Source: Streptomyces malaysiensis subsp. samsunensis
Lineage (GTDB): Bacteria > Actinomycetota > Actinomycetes > Streptomycetales > Streptomycetaceae
Reading direction: 5' to 3'
Length of the DNA stretch: 64,000 nt
NCBI RefSeq assembly: GCF_024519315.1
Contig: NZ_JANIIC010000025.1
Coordinates: 62,001 to 126,000, forward strand
A program made the position numbers and the translations under genes. This document shows, in pieces, positions 33,256-42,642 of the stretch. Numbering within the stretch: position 1 is the stretch's first letter; every line of letters begins with the position of its first letter. The notes beneath the pieces are model-generated. The model had not been told where the DNA came from. It worked only from the letters and a program-made list of their open reading frames with translations, and searched no databases.

Positions 33256-35409
33256 TCAGTGGGCGGCCGCCGTCTCCGGGCCCACCCGGTCAGGGAACTC
33301 CGTGCCCACCCGGCCGGGGAACTCCGCGCCCAGCAGTCGCAGCAGCGGGGTCGCCTTCACCGCCGTCTCCTCGAATTCCTCGTCCGGGTCGGACAGCGCC
33401 ACGATCGCCCCGCCCACCCCGTATCTGACCCGGTCCGGGGTCACCACCAGGGTGCGGATCACGATGCTCAGATCGCACGCCCCGGACAGCGAGAAGTAGC
33501 CGATGGCGCCCGAGTAGACCCCGCGCGGCCCCGCCTCCAGGTCGTCGATGATCTGCATGGTGCGGATCTTGGGCGCGCCCGTCATCGATCCGCCGGGGAA
33601 GGCGGCACGCACGCTCTCGACCGCGGAGCCGGCCGGCCGCAGGGTGGCGCGCACGGTGCTGACCAGCTGATGCACCGTCGCGTAGGTCTCCACGTCGAAG
33701 ATCTTGGGCACCCGCACCGAGCCGATCTCGGCGGTGCGGCCGAGGTCGTTGCGCACCAGGTCGACGATCATCAGGTTCTCGGAGCGGTCCTTCTCGCTGG
33801 TCGCCAGGTCGACGCGGAGCAGCTCGTCCTCGGCCGGGGAGCTGCCGCGCGGCCGGGTGCCCTTGATCGGCTGGGACTCCACGGTGCCGTCCCGGAAGAC
33901 CCGCAGAAAGCGCTCGGGCGAGGTGCTCAGCACGGACAGCGGGCCGAAGCGGAGCAGGGCGGCGAACGGCGCGGGGCTGAGCCTCCGCAGATACTGGTAC
34001 CCGGCCCATGGGTCCACCGGGCCGTCCGCCTCGGCCATGTTCGTCAGGCACACCTCATAGGTCTCCCCCGCGGTGATCAGCTCCTGGCAGGTGTCGATCA
34101 TCTCCAGGTAGCGCTCGCGGTCATGGCGCAGCCGCACCTCTGCGGAGCCGGTGGCGAGCGGGGCGGGGTGGCGGGGCTCCTGCCCGGCCAGTTCGGCCAG
34201 CCTCCCGGCGGTCTCGCGCAACCACTCCCGGGCCTGCTCCTCACCGCCACCGGCCGCGCCGTCCTCGGCGAGGGCGAGGAGGTAGGTGGTCGAGGTCTCG
34301 TGGTCGAACACCACGGCGCGGTCCGCGAAGATCATCGCGGCGTCGGGTTCCGAGGAGCGGTGGGTGCGCTCACCGCCGCATTCGGCCTTGAGCTCATAGC
34401 CGAGGTATCCGGTCCAGCCGAGGGCGAAGTCGAAGGGCAGCGGGGGGAGTTCGACCCGGGCGCCGCGCAGATCGCGCTCCAGCCAGGACAGGAACTCCTC
34501 GTGCAGCACCTCGCGGGAGCCGCCCGCGGTGACGGTGACCGTGCCCGCCCAGGTGTCGGCGGTGGCGACCCGGGCCAGCGGCCCCGAGGCGTCCCCCATC
34601 ATCGAGAACCGTCCGCGCTCGCCCCCGACGGCGCTGCTGTCCAGCCAGAAGGCGTTGGGGTCGGCGCGGAAGAGCCGGTCGTGGACGACCTCGTCGGACC
34701 AGCGGGTGGGCAGGGACTCCACCAGCACCCGCAGGGAGCGCGGGGTGCCGCGCCGGGCGGCGGTGGGCTCGGTGCCGCCGCGCGCGGAGCGCGGGCCGCG
34801 CCGCCGTACCGGTTCCACTCCATGGGCGGTCCGCCAGGACCGGGTGAGGTCGGCGAAGTTGCCCAGCAGCAGCCGGCCGTGCTCGGTGCAGATGGACTCG
34901 GGGTGGAACTGGACGCCCCACAGCGGCCGTTCCCGGTGGGCGATCCCCATCAGCACCCCGTCCTCGGTCCATGCGGTGGCCCGTAGCTCCTCGGGCAGGT
35001 CGGTGACGGTGAGCGAGTGGTAGCGGACGACGTCGAAGGGGTCGGGCAGTCCGGTGAAGAGACCGGTGCCGTCGTGTGTCACCCGGGACAGCCGGCCGTG
35101 CCTCGGCTCCGGGGCCAGGACCACCTGGGCGCCGCTGAGCAGGCCCACCCCCTGGTGGCCCAGGCAGACGCCGAGCAGCGGCAGGGCGCCTTCGAGGATG
35201 ATGTCGCGGCAGACGCCGAAGTCGGCCGCGCGCTCGGGGCTGCCGGGTCCGGGAGAGATAACGACATTGTCGAAGTCCCGCAGCATCTCGGGCTTCCAGC
35301 CGGGGTCGTCGTGCCGGATCACCTCGGGTTCCTCGCCGTTGACCTCGGCCAGGTAGTGGAACAGGTTGTAGGTGAACGAGTCGTAGTTGTCTACCAGCAG
35401 CGTGCGCAT
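33256..35409 (-). CDS. pabAB: Fused aminodeoxychorismate synthase (PabA-PabB)
   Basis: A 717-residue fusion. Residues 1-~195 are a class I glutamine amidotransferase: NYDSFTYNLFHYL, VISPGPGSPE, LGVCLGHQGVG (nucleophile Cys) and WGVQFHPESI (His, Glu). Residues ~210-700 are a chorismate-binding PabB domain with ESQPIKGTRPRG, RSENLMIVDLVRNDLGR and AAFPGGSMTGAPKIRTM. The Lys in PIKGT marks aminodeoxychorismate synthases; anthranilate and ADIC synthases have Ala there. The amidotransferase-first order also fits PabAB, not PhzE. It should convert chorismate plus Gln to 4-amino-4-deoxychorismate. It is 42 bp downstream of the DAHP synthase gene, together forming the left arm of the BGC. Fused PabAB is the form found in antibiotic clusters that use p-aminobenzoate. 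Confidence 0.93.
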   Translation of the reverse strand: MRTLLVDNYDSFTYNLFHYLAEVNGEEPEVIRHDDPGWKPEMLRDFDNVVISPGPGSPERAADFGVCRDIILEGALPLLGVCLGHQGVGLLSGAQVVLAPEPRHGRLSRVTHDGTGLFTGLPDPFDVVRYHSLTVTDLPEELRATAWTEDGVLMGIAHRERPLWGVQFHPESICTEHGRLLLGNFADLTRSWRTAHGVEPVRRRGPRSARGGTEPTAARRGTPRSLRVLVESLPTRWSDEVVHDRLFRADPNAFWLDSSAVGGERGRFSMMGDASGPLARVATADTWAGTVTVTAGGSREVLHEEFLSWLERDLRGARVELPPLPFDFALGWTGYLGYELKAECGGERTHRSSEPDAAMIFADRAVVFDHETSTTYLLALAEDGAAGGGEEQAREWLRETAGRLAELAGQEPRHPAPLATGSAEVRLRHDRERYLEMIDTCQELITAGETYEVCLTNMAEADGPVDPWAGYQYLRRLSPAPFAALLRFGPLSVLSTSPERFLRVFRDGTVESQPIKGTRPRGSSPAEDELLRVDLATSEKDRSENLMIVDLVRNDLGRTAEIGSVRVPKIFDVETYATVHQLVSTVRATLRPAGSAVESVRAAFPGGSMTGAPKIRTMQIIDDLEAGPRGVYSGAIGYFSLSGACDLSIVIRTLVVTPDRVRYGVGGAIVALSDPDEEFEETAVKATPLLRLLGAEFPGRVGTEFPDRVGPETAAAH

Positions 35410-35451
35410 CGAAACCTCGTACCTTCAAGAACTCTGGATGACCGGCACGGT

Positions 35452-36633
35452 TCACCCGGCGCGGAGCATGGAGGTGAACGCGTGGACCGTTTCGGCGGCC
35501 TGCTCGGGGTTCAGCCGGGGGTCACAGGGAGACCGGAACCGGGGGAACGCGGCGGTCCCGGCGTCCGCGGCCCGTGCGACGCACTCGGTGACCGGCTCCG
35601 GTGTCATCTCCAAGTGCAGCCCGCCGGGCCACTGGCCGCGGTCCCGCAGGATCCGGTGGAACGCGGCGACCTCGTCGAGGATCGCCCGCAGGGATCTGGT
35701 CTTGTGGCCGCTTCCGGAGCGGATCGTGTTGCCGTGCAGGGGATCGCTCAGCCAGACCACCGGGATCCCGGTCTCCGCGACCGCCTCGACCAGCGGCGGC
35801 AGCAGCCAGTCGATCCGGTCCGCGCCCATCCGCACGATGAAGGTCAGCCGGCCGGGGCGGCGCCCGGGGTTGAGCAGACGGGCCGGCTCCACGAGGTCCG
35901 CGGGGGTCGCCGACGGCCCGGCCTTGACGCCGACCGGGTTGCGGATCGAGGCGGCCAGCCGGATGTGCGGGCCCTGGGGGTCCCTGGTCCGCTCGCCGAT
36001 CCAGCCGAAGTGGAGGGAGGAGGCGTAGCGGCCACCGTCGGCGGGGCGGATCAGGGGTGACTCATAGGGGAGCAGCAGCAGTTCATGGGAGGCGAAGATC
36101 CGCTGGGCCGGGTCGTGCGCCGTCTGTTCGTTTCGCATCGTGGACAGCACGGCGGCCGCGCGGTCGTAGGCGGTGAGCAGCCGGTCCGGATCGGGGATCC
36201 GGGCGTCCGGGTCGGCGGCGGCGCCGTTGACCGCGTCTCCCCGGTAGACGGGTAACCGGGTCCCGTCGGCGAGCCATTCGTACGGCGCCGATCTGGGCTT
36301 GGCGTACTGGCCGGCGATACGGCCCATCGTCACCACCGGCAGGCCGAGACCGGTGCGGATCGCCGCGGAGAGCTCGCGCAGCTGCCCCAGCTTGCGCCGC
36401 ACCACCGGCGGGGTGGCGTCGGCGAACAGCTCGGCGCAGTCCCCGCCCTGGAGGACGACCGCCTCGCCGCGCTGCACCGCGGCCAGCCGACGGGCCAGCT
36501 CCCCGGTCTCCTCAGGGGGGATCAGCGGTGGGCGCTCCCCGAGGGCGTGCCGGATCTTGTCGAGCCGGTCCGGGTCGGGCCACGGCGGCTGCTGAGCGGT
36601 CACCTTCTCCGCGGTCGGGCCGGGAGCGGTCAT
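35452..36633 (-). CDS. Class II (plant-type) DAHP synthase
   Basis: The 393-residue enzyme belongs to class II 3-deoxy-D-arabino-heptulosonate 7-phosphate synthases: VVLQGGDCAELF, VVTMGRIAGQYAKPRS, ASHELLLLPYESPL, VGVKAGPSATP, RMGADRIDWLLPPLVEAVAE and DPLHGNT. It is shorter than primary-metabolism copies (about 450-460 residues), a trait of the secondary-metabolism members such as those of phenazine clusters, which lack allosteric additions. It supplies extra chorismate for PabAB. ATG 36633 has GGAGG 9 nt upstream. It is transcribed away from the terpenoid arm across a 753-bp regulatory gap. Confidence 0.92.
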   Translation of the reverse strand: MTAPGPTAEKVTAQQPPWPDPDRLDKIRHALGERPPLIPPEETGELARRLAAVQRGEAVVLQGGDCAELFADATPPVVRRKLGQLRELSAAIRTGLGLPVVTMGRIAGQYAKPRSAPYEWLADGTRLPVYRGDAVNGAAADPDARIPDPDRLLTAYDRAAAVLSTMRNEQTAHDPAQRIFASHELLLLPYESPLIRPADGGRYASSLHFGWIGERTRDPQGPHIRLAASIRNPVGVKAGPSATPADLVEPARLLNPGRRPGRLTFIVRMGADRIDWLLPPLVEAVAETGIPVVWLSDPLHGNTIRSGSGHKTRSLRAILDEVAAFHRILRDRGQWPGGLHLEMTPEPVTECVARAADAGTAAFPRFRSPCDPRLNPEQAAETVHAFTSMLRAG

Positions 36634-36767
36634 GAAAGGAAGCCTCCACTGGTCGGGCCGGACACATCCTGCTGAAGCGCCGCAGCAGCGCGGGACACCC
36701 GTGGGGACCCCAGAACCGGCGGGCCGGACGGGTCGACGGAACCGAGGAAACAGACGAACCCGCTCCC

Positions 36768-36852
36768 GGTCGCAAAACCGCGACCAGCGGAGATTGAAAA
36801 GATGGATATGCGTCCGTCACTCCTTCGAGTGAATTGCTCCATCACTCGAAGG
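36768..36852. promoter_or_regulatory. Two palindromes in the BGC central divergent region
   Basis: GGTCGC-aaaacc-GCGACC (36768-36785) and CCTTCGAGTGA-9 bp-TCACTCGAAGG (36822-36852, 11-bp perfect arms) lie in the leader of the DAHP synthase-PabAB arm. The second, with half-site centres 20 bp apart, has operator geometry. The gap 36634-37386 is lower in GC than its surroundings and contains no supported gene. Confidence 0.6.
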
Positions 36853-37010
36853 GTTTACCAGCGGTTATTAACCGGAATTTCCGGCTCAGAGCCCCCGTTG
36901 CGCAAGCCGACGACGGTCGATTCAACGCGGCAGGGAGCTTAGCAATGCCGTTCAACCGTAAGCGACAGTTCCGCCCACATTCCAGAACGTGACGAAGGTC
37001 ACACGCACAA

Positions 37011-37039
37011 GGCTTGCACTCGGTCTCACCTTCTATAGT
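37011..37039 (+). promoter_or_regulatory. Possible promoter of the ispH operon
   Basis: TATAGT at 37034-37039 is an excellent -10 hexamer in otherwise GC-rich DNA; GGCTTG 17 bp upstream (37011-37016) is only a fair -35. It would leave an approximately 340-base leader before the ispH start at 37387. Confidence 0.4.
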
Positions 37040-37386
37040 GTTTTCGAACCTGCGCATATCCGACGGGGGCACCGCATCGGACGGCGCGGATGTCAAATGA
37101 GACTTACGGGGGTAAGTGAATGTCTCTTCAATCGATTCGTCTCCGCGCGCCGGCCGCCGGAGACCGTCCATGACTCCCTGCCCCCTGGCAGTGGCTTTCT
37201 CGGCATCTTCCCAGTTCAGATGGGCTTTTCAGGTCCTTGCGAGCAATTACTGACTCGTAAGTAGCCAATTCGTCGACGGCCATCGGCAAACGCCAGGACA
37301 AAGCCGTGCCCGCCCGCCGGGACATGGCCGCACAGCGACGCGTCCATTCACATCCGAGCCGCATGCCGGCGTTGGAGCAATACGTC

Positions 37387-38448
37387 ATGCACTTGAGCAC
37401 GCAGACCTCCCACCCCGATACCAGAGCGCCCCGCAAACGCGTCATCCTCGCCGAACCTCGCGGTTTCTGCGCGGGCGTCCGCCGGGCCATTGCCATGGTG
37501 GAGCGGGCGCTGGAGGTATACGGCCCGCCTATTTATGTTCGAAAACAGATCGTCCACAACCACTACGTCGTCGGCCTCCTCGAGCGCCAGGGCGCACGCT
37601 TTGTGGAATCGGAATTCGACGTTCCCGAAGGGGCCGTGTGCCTCTTTTCCGCACACGGTGTCGCGCCCGCGGTCCGCACCGCGGCGGCCCATAGAAATCT
37701 CCAGGTCATCGACGCCACCTGCCCATTGGTGGCCAAGGTGCACCAGCAGGCGCGCCGGGTGGTCCGGGACGGCCGGGTGCTGCTGCTGGTGGGACATGTG
37801 GAACACGAGGAAACGGAAGGGACCCGGGGCGAGGCCCCGCGGCGGACCCTGGTCGTCGAAACCGTCGAGGACGTCGAACGGCTGGAGCTGTCCCGGGACA
37901 CCCCGGTGGCCTATCTGACCCAGACCACCCTGTCGGTGGACGAGACCGCCGACATCGTCCGCGCCCTCACCGAGCGGTTCGACGACATCGTCGGCCCCGG
38001 GACCGACACCATCTGCTACGCCAGCCAGAACCGGCAGACCGGCATCAAGTCCCTCGCCCGGCAGGCCGATCTGGTGCTGGTGGTCGGCTCGGAGAATTCC
38101 AGCAACTCCCAGCGGATGGTCGATGTCGCCCGCGAGGCCGGCACCCCCGCCCAGCTGGTCCCGGACGTCTCCCGGCTGGACGCCGACTGGCTGGCGGGCG
38201 TGACCACCGTCGGCGTCAGCTCCGGCGCCAGCGTCCCGGACGCCCTGGTCCACCAACTCCTCGACCGGCTGGCCGAGTTCGGCCATGACCAGGTCGACAT
38301 CGAATCCACGGCCGTCGAGGACGTGGTCTTCGCCATGCCCTTGTCGCTCACCGACGGCGTCCGGTCCGACGACCGGGAACGGCTCGACGACGCCTGGTCG
38401 ACGGTCCCATCCGACACCCCGGCCGGCACCCCTAGGAGGACGAAGTGA
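37387..38448 (+). CDS. ispH: 4-hydroxy-3-methylbut-2-enyl diphosphate reductase
   Basis: This 353-residue enzyme performs the last MEP step, giving IPP and DMAPP. The three iron-sulfur Cys are in EPRGFCAGVRRAI, IDATCPLVAKVH and TICYASQNRQTG; VHNHYVV and AHGVAP hold the conserved His; SSNSQRMVDVA and VSSGASVPDALV complete the pocket. ATG 37387 (MHLSTQTSHPD) was chosen with GGAG 9 nt upstream; ATG 37363 is possible. It opens the right arm of the BGC and overlaps the next gene by GTGA. It is presumably a second, cluster-dedicated copy alongside a housekeeping one elsewhere. Confidence 0.93.
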   Translation: MHLSTQTSHPDTRAPRKRVILAEPRGFCAGVRRAIAMVERALEVYGPPIYVRKQIVHNHYVVGLLERQGARFVESEFDVPEGAVCLFSAHGVAPAVRTAAAHRNLQVIDATCPLVAKVHQQARRVVRDGRVLLLVGHVEHEETEGTRGEAPRRTLVVETVEDVERLELSRDTPVAYLTQTTLSVDETADIVRALTERFDDIVGPGTDTICYASQNRQTGIKSLARQADLVLVVGSENSSNSQRMVDVAREAGTPAQLVPDVSRLDADWLAGVTTVGVSSGASVPDALVHQLLDRLAEFGHDQVDIESTAVEDVVFAMPLSLTDGVRSDDRERLDDAWSTVPSDTPAGTPRRTK

Positions 38449-39518
38449 CTGCCCATGTGATGGCGACCCCCCGCCCCGCCTCGGCCCCGGCCACCTCCGC
38501 CCGCCGGACGCTGATGAGCCTGCTGCCCCGGGTCGAGGAGCAGCTGCACGCCTTCCTGTCCGCGGAGTACGAGCGGTGGCATGCGCTGGACCCGCGCTGG
38601 AGCGTGCCCATCGACGGCATCGCCGACCTGGTCAACGCGGGCGGCAAGCGCATGCGCCCGACGTTCTGCCTGAGCGGCTATCTGGCCTCCGGCGGCGATC
38701 CGCAGGACCAGCGCGTCGTTCCCGTCGCCGCCGCGCTGGAGCTGCTCCACGCCTGTGCGCTGATCCACGACGATGTGATGGACGAGTCCCCGGTGCGTCG
38801 CGGCGCGCCGACCGTGCACACCGGTCAGGCCGCGCTGCACCGCGAGCGCGGATGGCGGGGCGCGGCGGACCGCTACGGGGAGAACGTCGCGATCCTCGCG
38901 GGCGATCTGGCCCTGGTCTACTCCGACGAGATCATGGCCGAGGTGGAGCCCGCGGTCGCCGCCGAGTGGCATCTGCTGCGCTCGGAGCTGATCATCGGCC
39001 AGTACATGGACGTCGCGGCGTCCGTGGAGTTCGAGCCGGACCCGGAGACCTCGCGGTGGATCGCCATCGCCAAGTCCGGCCGCTACACCATCCACCGCCC
39101 GCTGGTCCTGGGCGCCGCGGTGGCAGGCCGCCCCGACGCGGCACCGGCCTTCGAGGAGTACGGGGCCGCGCTCGGTGAGGCGTTCCAGCTGCGCGACGAC
39201 CTCCTGGACGCCTTCGGGGACTCCGAGGTCACCGGCAAGCCCAGTGGCCAGGACTTCGAGCAGCACAAGATGACGCTGCTGATGGCCCTGGCCATCCAGC
39301 GCAACGCGCATATCCGGGAGCTGGTGCCCGCCCGGCTGCGGGGCGCCGACCACCTGCGGGAGCTGCTGGTCGAGACGGGTGTGCGGGACGACGTCGAGAA
39401 GCACATCGACGGGCTCGTCGAGCGGGCCTGCCGCGCCATCGGCGCCGCTCCGCTGGAGCCGGAGTGGCGGGAGGAACTGGCCGCCATGGCCCATGAGGTC
39501 GCCTACCGGAACGCCTGA
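38445..39518 (+). CDS. Polyprenyl diphosphate synthase (geranylgeranyl-type)
   Basis: The 357-residue trans-prenyltransferase has NAGGKRMRPTFCLSGY, the first Asp motif LIHDDVMDESPVRRG (FARM), GDLALVYSDEIM, and the second Asp motif FQLRDDLLDAFGD. Residues just before the first motif are small (HACALIHDD), which favours products longer than farnesyl, most often geranylgeranyl diphosphate; exact chain length needs assay. GTG 38445 overlaps the ispH stop, so the two are coupled. It feeds the UbiA prenyltransferase encoded downstream. Confidence 0.92.
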   Translation: MTAHVMATPRPASAPATSARRTLMSLLPRVEEQLHAFLSAEYERWHALDPRWSVPIDGIADLVNAGGKRMRPTFCLSGYLASGGDPQDQRVVPVAAALELLHACALIHDDVMDESPVRRGAPTVHTGQAALHRERGWRGAADRYGENVAILAGDLALVYSDEIMAEVEPAVAAEWHLLRSELIIGQYMDVAASVEFEPDPETSRWIAIAKSGRYTIHRPLVLGAAVAGRPDAAPAFEEYGAALGEAFQLRDDLLDAFGDSEVTGKPSGQDFEQHKMTLLMALAIQRNAHIRELVPARLRGADHLRELLVETGVRDDVEKHIDGLVERACRAIGAAPLEPEWREELAAMAHEVAYRNA

Positions 39519-39585
39519 GGGCACCGATGAGCACCGACAGCGACCGCACCCGGTGGCGGCACCGGCGCGGAGGGAGAGAGCCCGG

Positions 39586-41484
39586 ATGACACTGCTGGAG
39601 ACCATCGAGGGTCCCGCCGACATCAAGCATCTGAACGCCGGTCAACTGGCCGATCTCGCGGGCGAGATCAGGCACTTCCTCATCGACAAGGTGCTGCGGA
39701 CCGGCGGGCACCTGGGGCCCAACCTGGGCACCGTCGAACTCACCATCGCCCTGCACCGCGTGTTCGACTCCCCCCGGGACCGCATCCTGTGGGACACCGG
39801 ACACCAGGCGTACGTACACAAGATCCTCACCGGCCGCCGGGAGGGTTTCGACCGGCTCCGGCAGAAGGGCGGCCTGTCCGGCTACCCCAGCCGGGCGGAG
39901 TCCGAGCACGACACCATCGAGAACAGCCACGCCTCCACCGTCCTGTCCTACGCCGACGGCCTCGCCAAGGGGTTCCGGCTGCGGGGCGAGACCGACCGCG
40001 CGGTGGTGGCCGTCATCGGGGACGGGGCGCTGACCGGCGGTATGGCCTGGGAGGCGCTGAACAACATCTCCGGCGCCCCCGACCGCCCCGTCGTCATCGT
40101 GGTGAACGACAACGGCCGCTCCTACGCGCCGACCACGGGCGGCCTCGCCACCTATCTGGCGGGCCTGCGCACCTCACCCGACTACGAGCGGTTCCTGGAG
40201 TGGTCCAAGCACCAGCTGCGGCAGACCCCGAAGCTCTACGAGGCGCTGCACGCGGTCAAGGCCGGGCTGAAGGACATGCTCGCCCCGCAGGGGCTCTTCG
40301 CCGATCTGGGCCTGAAGTACCTCGGGCCGGTCGACGGACATGACATCGCGGCGGTGGAGGCCGCGCTGCGGCAGGCCGCGGGGTTCGGCGGGCCGGTCGT
40401 GGTGCACTGTCTGACCCGTAAGGGCCACGGCTACCGGCGCGCGGAGGACGACGAGCGCGACCACCACCACGCGGTCGGCGTCAGCGACCCGGCCACCGGC
40501 GAACCGCTGGGCTCCCCGGGCCCGTCCTGGACCTCGGTCTTCGGCGCGGAGCTGGTCGAGATCGGCCGGGAGTGCCCCGAGGTGGTGGCGGTGACGGCGG
40601 CGATGCTCCAGCCCACCGGACTCGCTGCGTACGCCGAGGAGTTCCCCGACCGGGTCTTCGACGTCGGCATCGCCGAGCAGCACGCGGTCACCTCGGCCGC
40701 GGGGCTCGCCATGGCCGGGGCGGTGCCGGTGGTGGCGGTGTACTCCACCTTCCTCAACCGCGGTTTCGACCAGCTGCTGATGGATGTGGCGATGCACTCC
40801 TGCCCCGTGGTGTTCGTCCTGGACCGGGCGGGGGTCACCGGCGACGACGGGGCCTCCCACAACGGCATGTGGGACCTGCCGGTGCTCGGGATCGTGCCGG
40901 GCCTGCGGGTCGCGGCGCCCCGTGACGGGGCGTCGCTGCGCGGCGCGCTGCGCGAGGCGGTGGCGATCACCGAAGGACCCAGCGCCATCCGGTTCCCCAA
41001 GGGGCCGGTGGGCCCCGACATCCCCGCCGTCGACCAGCACGACGGCATCGACGTGCTCCACCGCTCCCCCGGCGACGACGTCCTGCTGGTGTCCGTGGGC
41101 GCGATGGCCGGGACGGCCTGTGCGGCGGCGCGCCGGCTCACCGAGGAGGGCCTGGGGGTCACCGTGGTGGACCCCGCCTGGATCAAACCGGTCAGCCCGT
41201 CCCTGATCAAGCTGGCGGAGCAGTACCGGCTCGTGGTGACCGTCGAGGACGGCCTGCGCGTCGGGGGCTACGGCTCGCTGCTCGCCCAGGAGTTGCGCGA
41301 CGCGGGTGTGCCGGCCCCGGTGTCCGGTTTCGGCATTCCGCAGCGCTTCCTGGACCACGGCAAACGCGCCGACATCCTCGCCGAATGCGGCCTGAGCCCC
41401 GAAGACCTGGCCCGCTCCATCCGGTTACGGATCGCGGCCGACCGTGCGCCGGGCGTCCGGCGCGTAGAGGAGGAATCCCGATGA
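39586..41484 (+). CDS. dxs: 1-deoxy-D-xylulose-5-phosphate synthase
   Basis: The 632-residue TPP enzyme has GGHLGPNLGTVELTIALHRV, DRILWDTGHQAYVHKILTGR, VIGDGALTGGMAWEALNN (TPP-binding GDG...NN), the pyrimidine domain FDVGIAEQHAVTSAAGLAMA and the C-terminal domain VVTVEDGLRVGGYGS. It makes DXP, the flux-controlling first step of the MEP pathway; cluster copies are common where isoprenoid supply limits. GGAGGGAGAG precedes ATG 39586. It overlaps ispG by ATGA. Confidence 0.94.
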   Translation: MTLLETIEGPADIKHLNAGQLADLAGEIRHFLIDKVLRTGGHLGPNLGTVELTIALHRVFDSPRDRILWDTGHQAYVHKILTGRREGFDRLRQKGGLSGYPSRAESEHDTIENSHASTVLSYADGLAKGFRLRGETDRAVVAVIGDGALTGGMAWEALNNISGAPDRPVVIVVNDNGRSYAPTTGGLATYLAGLRTSPDYERFLEWSKHQLRQTPKLYEALHAVKAGLKDMLAPQGLFADLGLKYLGPVDGHDIAAVEAALRQAAGFGGPVVVHCLTRKGHGYRRAEDDERDHHHAVGVSDPATGEPLGSPGPSWTSVFGAELVEIGRECPEVVAVTAAMLQPTGLAAYAEEFPDRVFDVGIAEQHAVTSAAGLAMAGAVPVVAVYSTFLNRGFDQLLMDVAMHSCPVVFVLDRAGVTGDDGASHNGMWDLPVLGIVPGLRVAAPRDGASLRGALREAVAITEGPSAIRFPKGPVGPDIPAVDQHDGIDVLHRSPGDDVLLVSVGAMAGTACAAARRLTEEGLGVTVVDPAWIKPVSPSLIKLAEQYRLVVTVEDGLRVGGYGSLLAQELRDAGVPAPVSGFGIPQRFLDHGKRADILAECGLSPEDLARSIRLRIAADRAPGVRRVEEESR

Positions 41485-42632
41485 CCGTCGATCTCGGCCT
41501 GCCCGCCGCGCCGCCACCGGTGCTCGGCAAGCGCCGCGTCACCCGTCAGCTCCGCGTCGGCGCGGTGGGGGTCGGCAGCGACTTCCCCGTCTCCGTGCAG
41601 TCCATGACGACCACCGTCACCGCCGATGTCAACGCCACCCTCCAGCAGATCGCCGAGCTGACCGCCACCGGCTGTGACATCGTCCGGGTGGCCTGCCCCA
41701 GCCAGGACGACGCCGACGCCCTGCCGCAGATCGCCCGCAAGTCCAAGATCCCGGTGATCGCCGATATCCACTTCCAGCCCAAGTACGTGTTCGCCGCCAT
41801 CGAGGCGGGGTGCGCGGCGGTGCGGGTGAATCCGGGGAACATCAAGAAGTTCGACGACAAGGTCAAGGAGATCGCCCGCGCCGCGAAGGACCACGGCACC
41901 CCGATCCGTATCGGGGTGAACGCCGGTTCGCTGGACGCGCGGCTGATGGCCAAGCACGGCAAGGCCACCCCCGAGGCGCTGGTGGAGTCGGCGCTGTGGG
42001 AGGCGGAGCTCTTCGCCGAGCACGACTTCCACGATCTGAAGATCTCGGTGAAGCACAACGACCCGGTGGTCATGGTGCGCGCCTACGAACTGCTCGCCGA
42101 GTCCTGCGACTATCCGCTGCACCTGGGGGTGACCGAGGCGGGCCCCGCGTTCCAGGGCACCGTCAAGTCCGCGGTGGCCTTCGGCGCGCTGCTGCGGCAG
42201 GGCATCGGCGACACCATCCGGGTGTCGCTCTCGGCGCCTCCGATGGAGGAGGTGAAGGTCGGCACGCAGATCCTCCAGTCGCTCAATCTGCGGCCGCGCA
42301 AGCTGGAGATCGTCTCCTGCCCCTCCTGCGGCCGCGCCCAGGTGGATGTCTACAAGCTGGCCGACCAGGTCACCGCAGGTCTCGAGGGCATGGAAGTGCC
42401 GCTGCGGGTCGCGGTGATGGGGTGTGTGGTCAACGGCCCCGGCGAGGCGCGGGAGGCCGATCTCGGGGTCGCCTCCGGCAATGGCAAGGGCCAGATCTTC
42501 GTCAAGGGGAAGGTCATCAAGACCGTCCCCGAGAGCAAGATCGTGGAGACCCTGATCGAGGAGGCCATGCGCCTGGCCGAGGAAGCGGGCCCGCGGGACG
42601 CCGCCGAGTCCCCCACCGTCAGCGTGCTGTGA
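41481..42632 (+). CDS. ispG: 4-hydroxy-3-methylbut-2-en-1-yl diphosphate synthase
   Basis: A 383-residue iron-sulfur enzyme: VSVQSMTTTVTADVNATLQQ, IADIHFQPKYVFAAIEAGC, RVNPGNIKKFDDKVKEI, and the cluster Cys in IVSCPSCGRAQVDVY and VAVMGCVVNGPGEAREADLG. It converts MEcPP to HMBPP, the substrate of IspH. With DXS and IspH the cluster therefore carries the first and last two MEP steps but not the middle ones, which must come from primary metabolism. It is 10 bp upstream of the pobA-like gene. Confidence 0.94.
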   Translation: MTVDLGLPAAPPPVLGKRRVTRQLRVGAVGVGSDFPVSVQSMTTTVTADVNATLQQIAELTATGCDIVRVACPSQDDADALPQIARKSKIPVIADIHFQPKYVFAAIEAGCAAVRVNPGNIKKFDDKVKEIARAAKDHGTPIRIGVNAGSLDARLMAKHGKATPEALVESALWEAELFAEHDFHDLKISVKHNDPVVMVRAYELLAESCDYPLHLGVTEAGPAFQGTVKSAVAFGALLRQGIGDTIRVSLSAPPMEEVKVGTQILQSLNLRPRKLEIVSCPSCGRAQVDVYKLADQVTAGLEGMEVPLRVAVMGCVVNGPGEAREADLGVASGNGKGQIFVKGKVIKTVPESKIVETLIEEAMRLAEEAGPRDAAESPTVSVL

Positions 42633-42642
42633 GGGGGCGGCC

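Noticed and set aside
33256..36633. Phenazine or anthranilate/ADIC-type origin (PhzC/PhzE)
   Set aside because: The fusion order is amidotransferase first and the chorismate domain carries PIKGT, both of PabAB; no other phz gene is nearby.
36989..37264. Small plus-strand frame (91 codons) in the BGC divergent region
   Set aside because: Its codon usage lacks the strong third-position GC of real genes here, there is no ribosome site, and it overlaps the putative promoter. A leader peptide cannot be excluded but is not supported.
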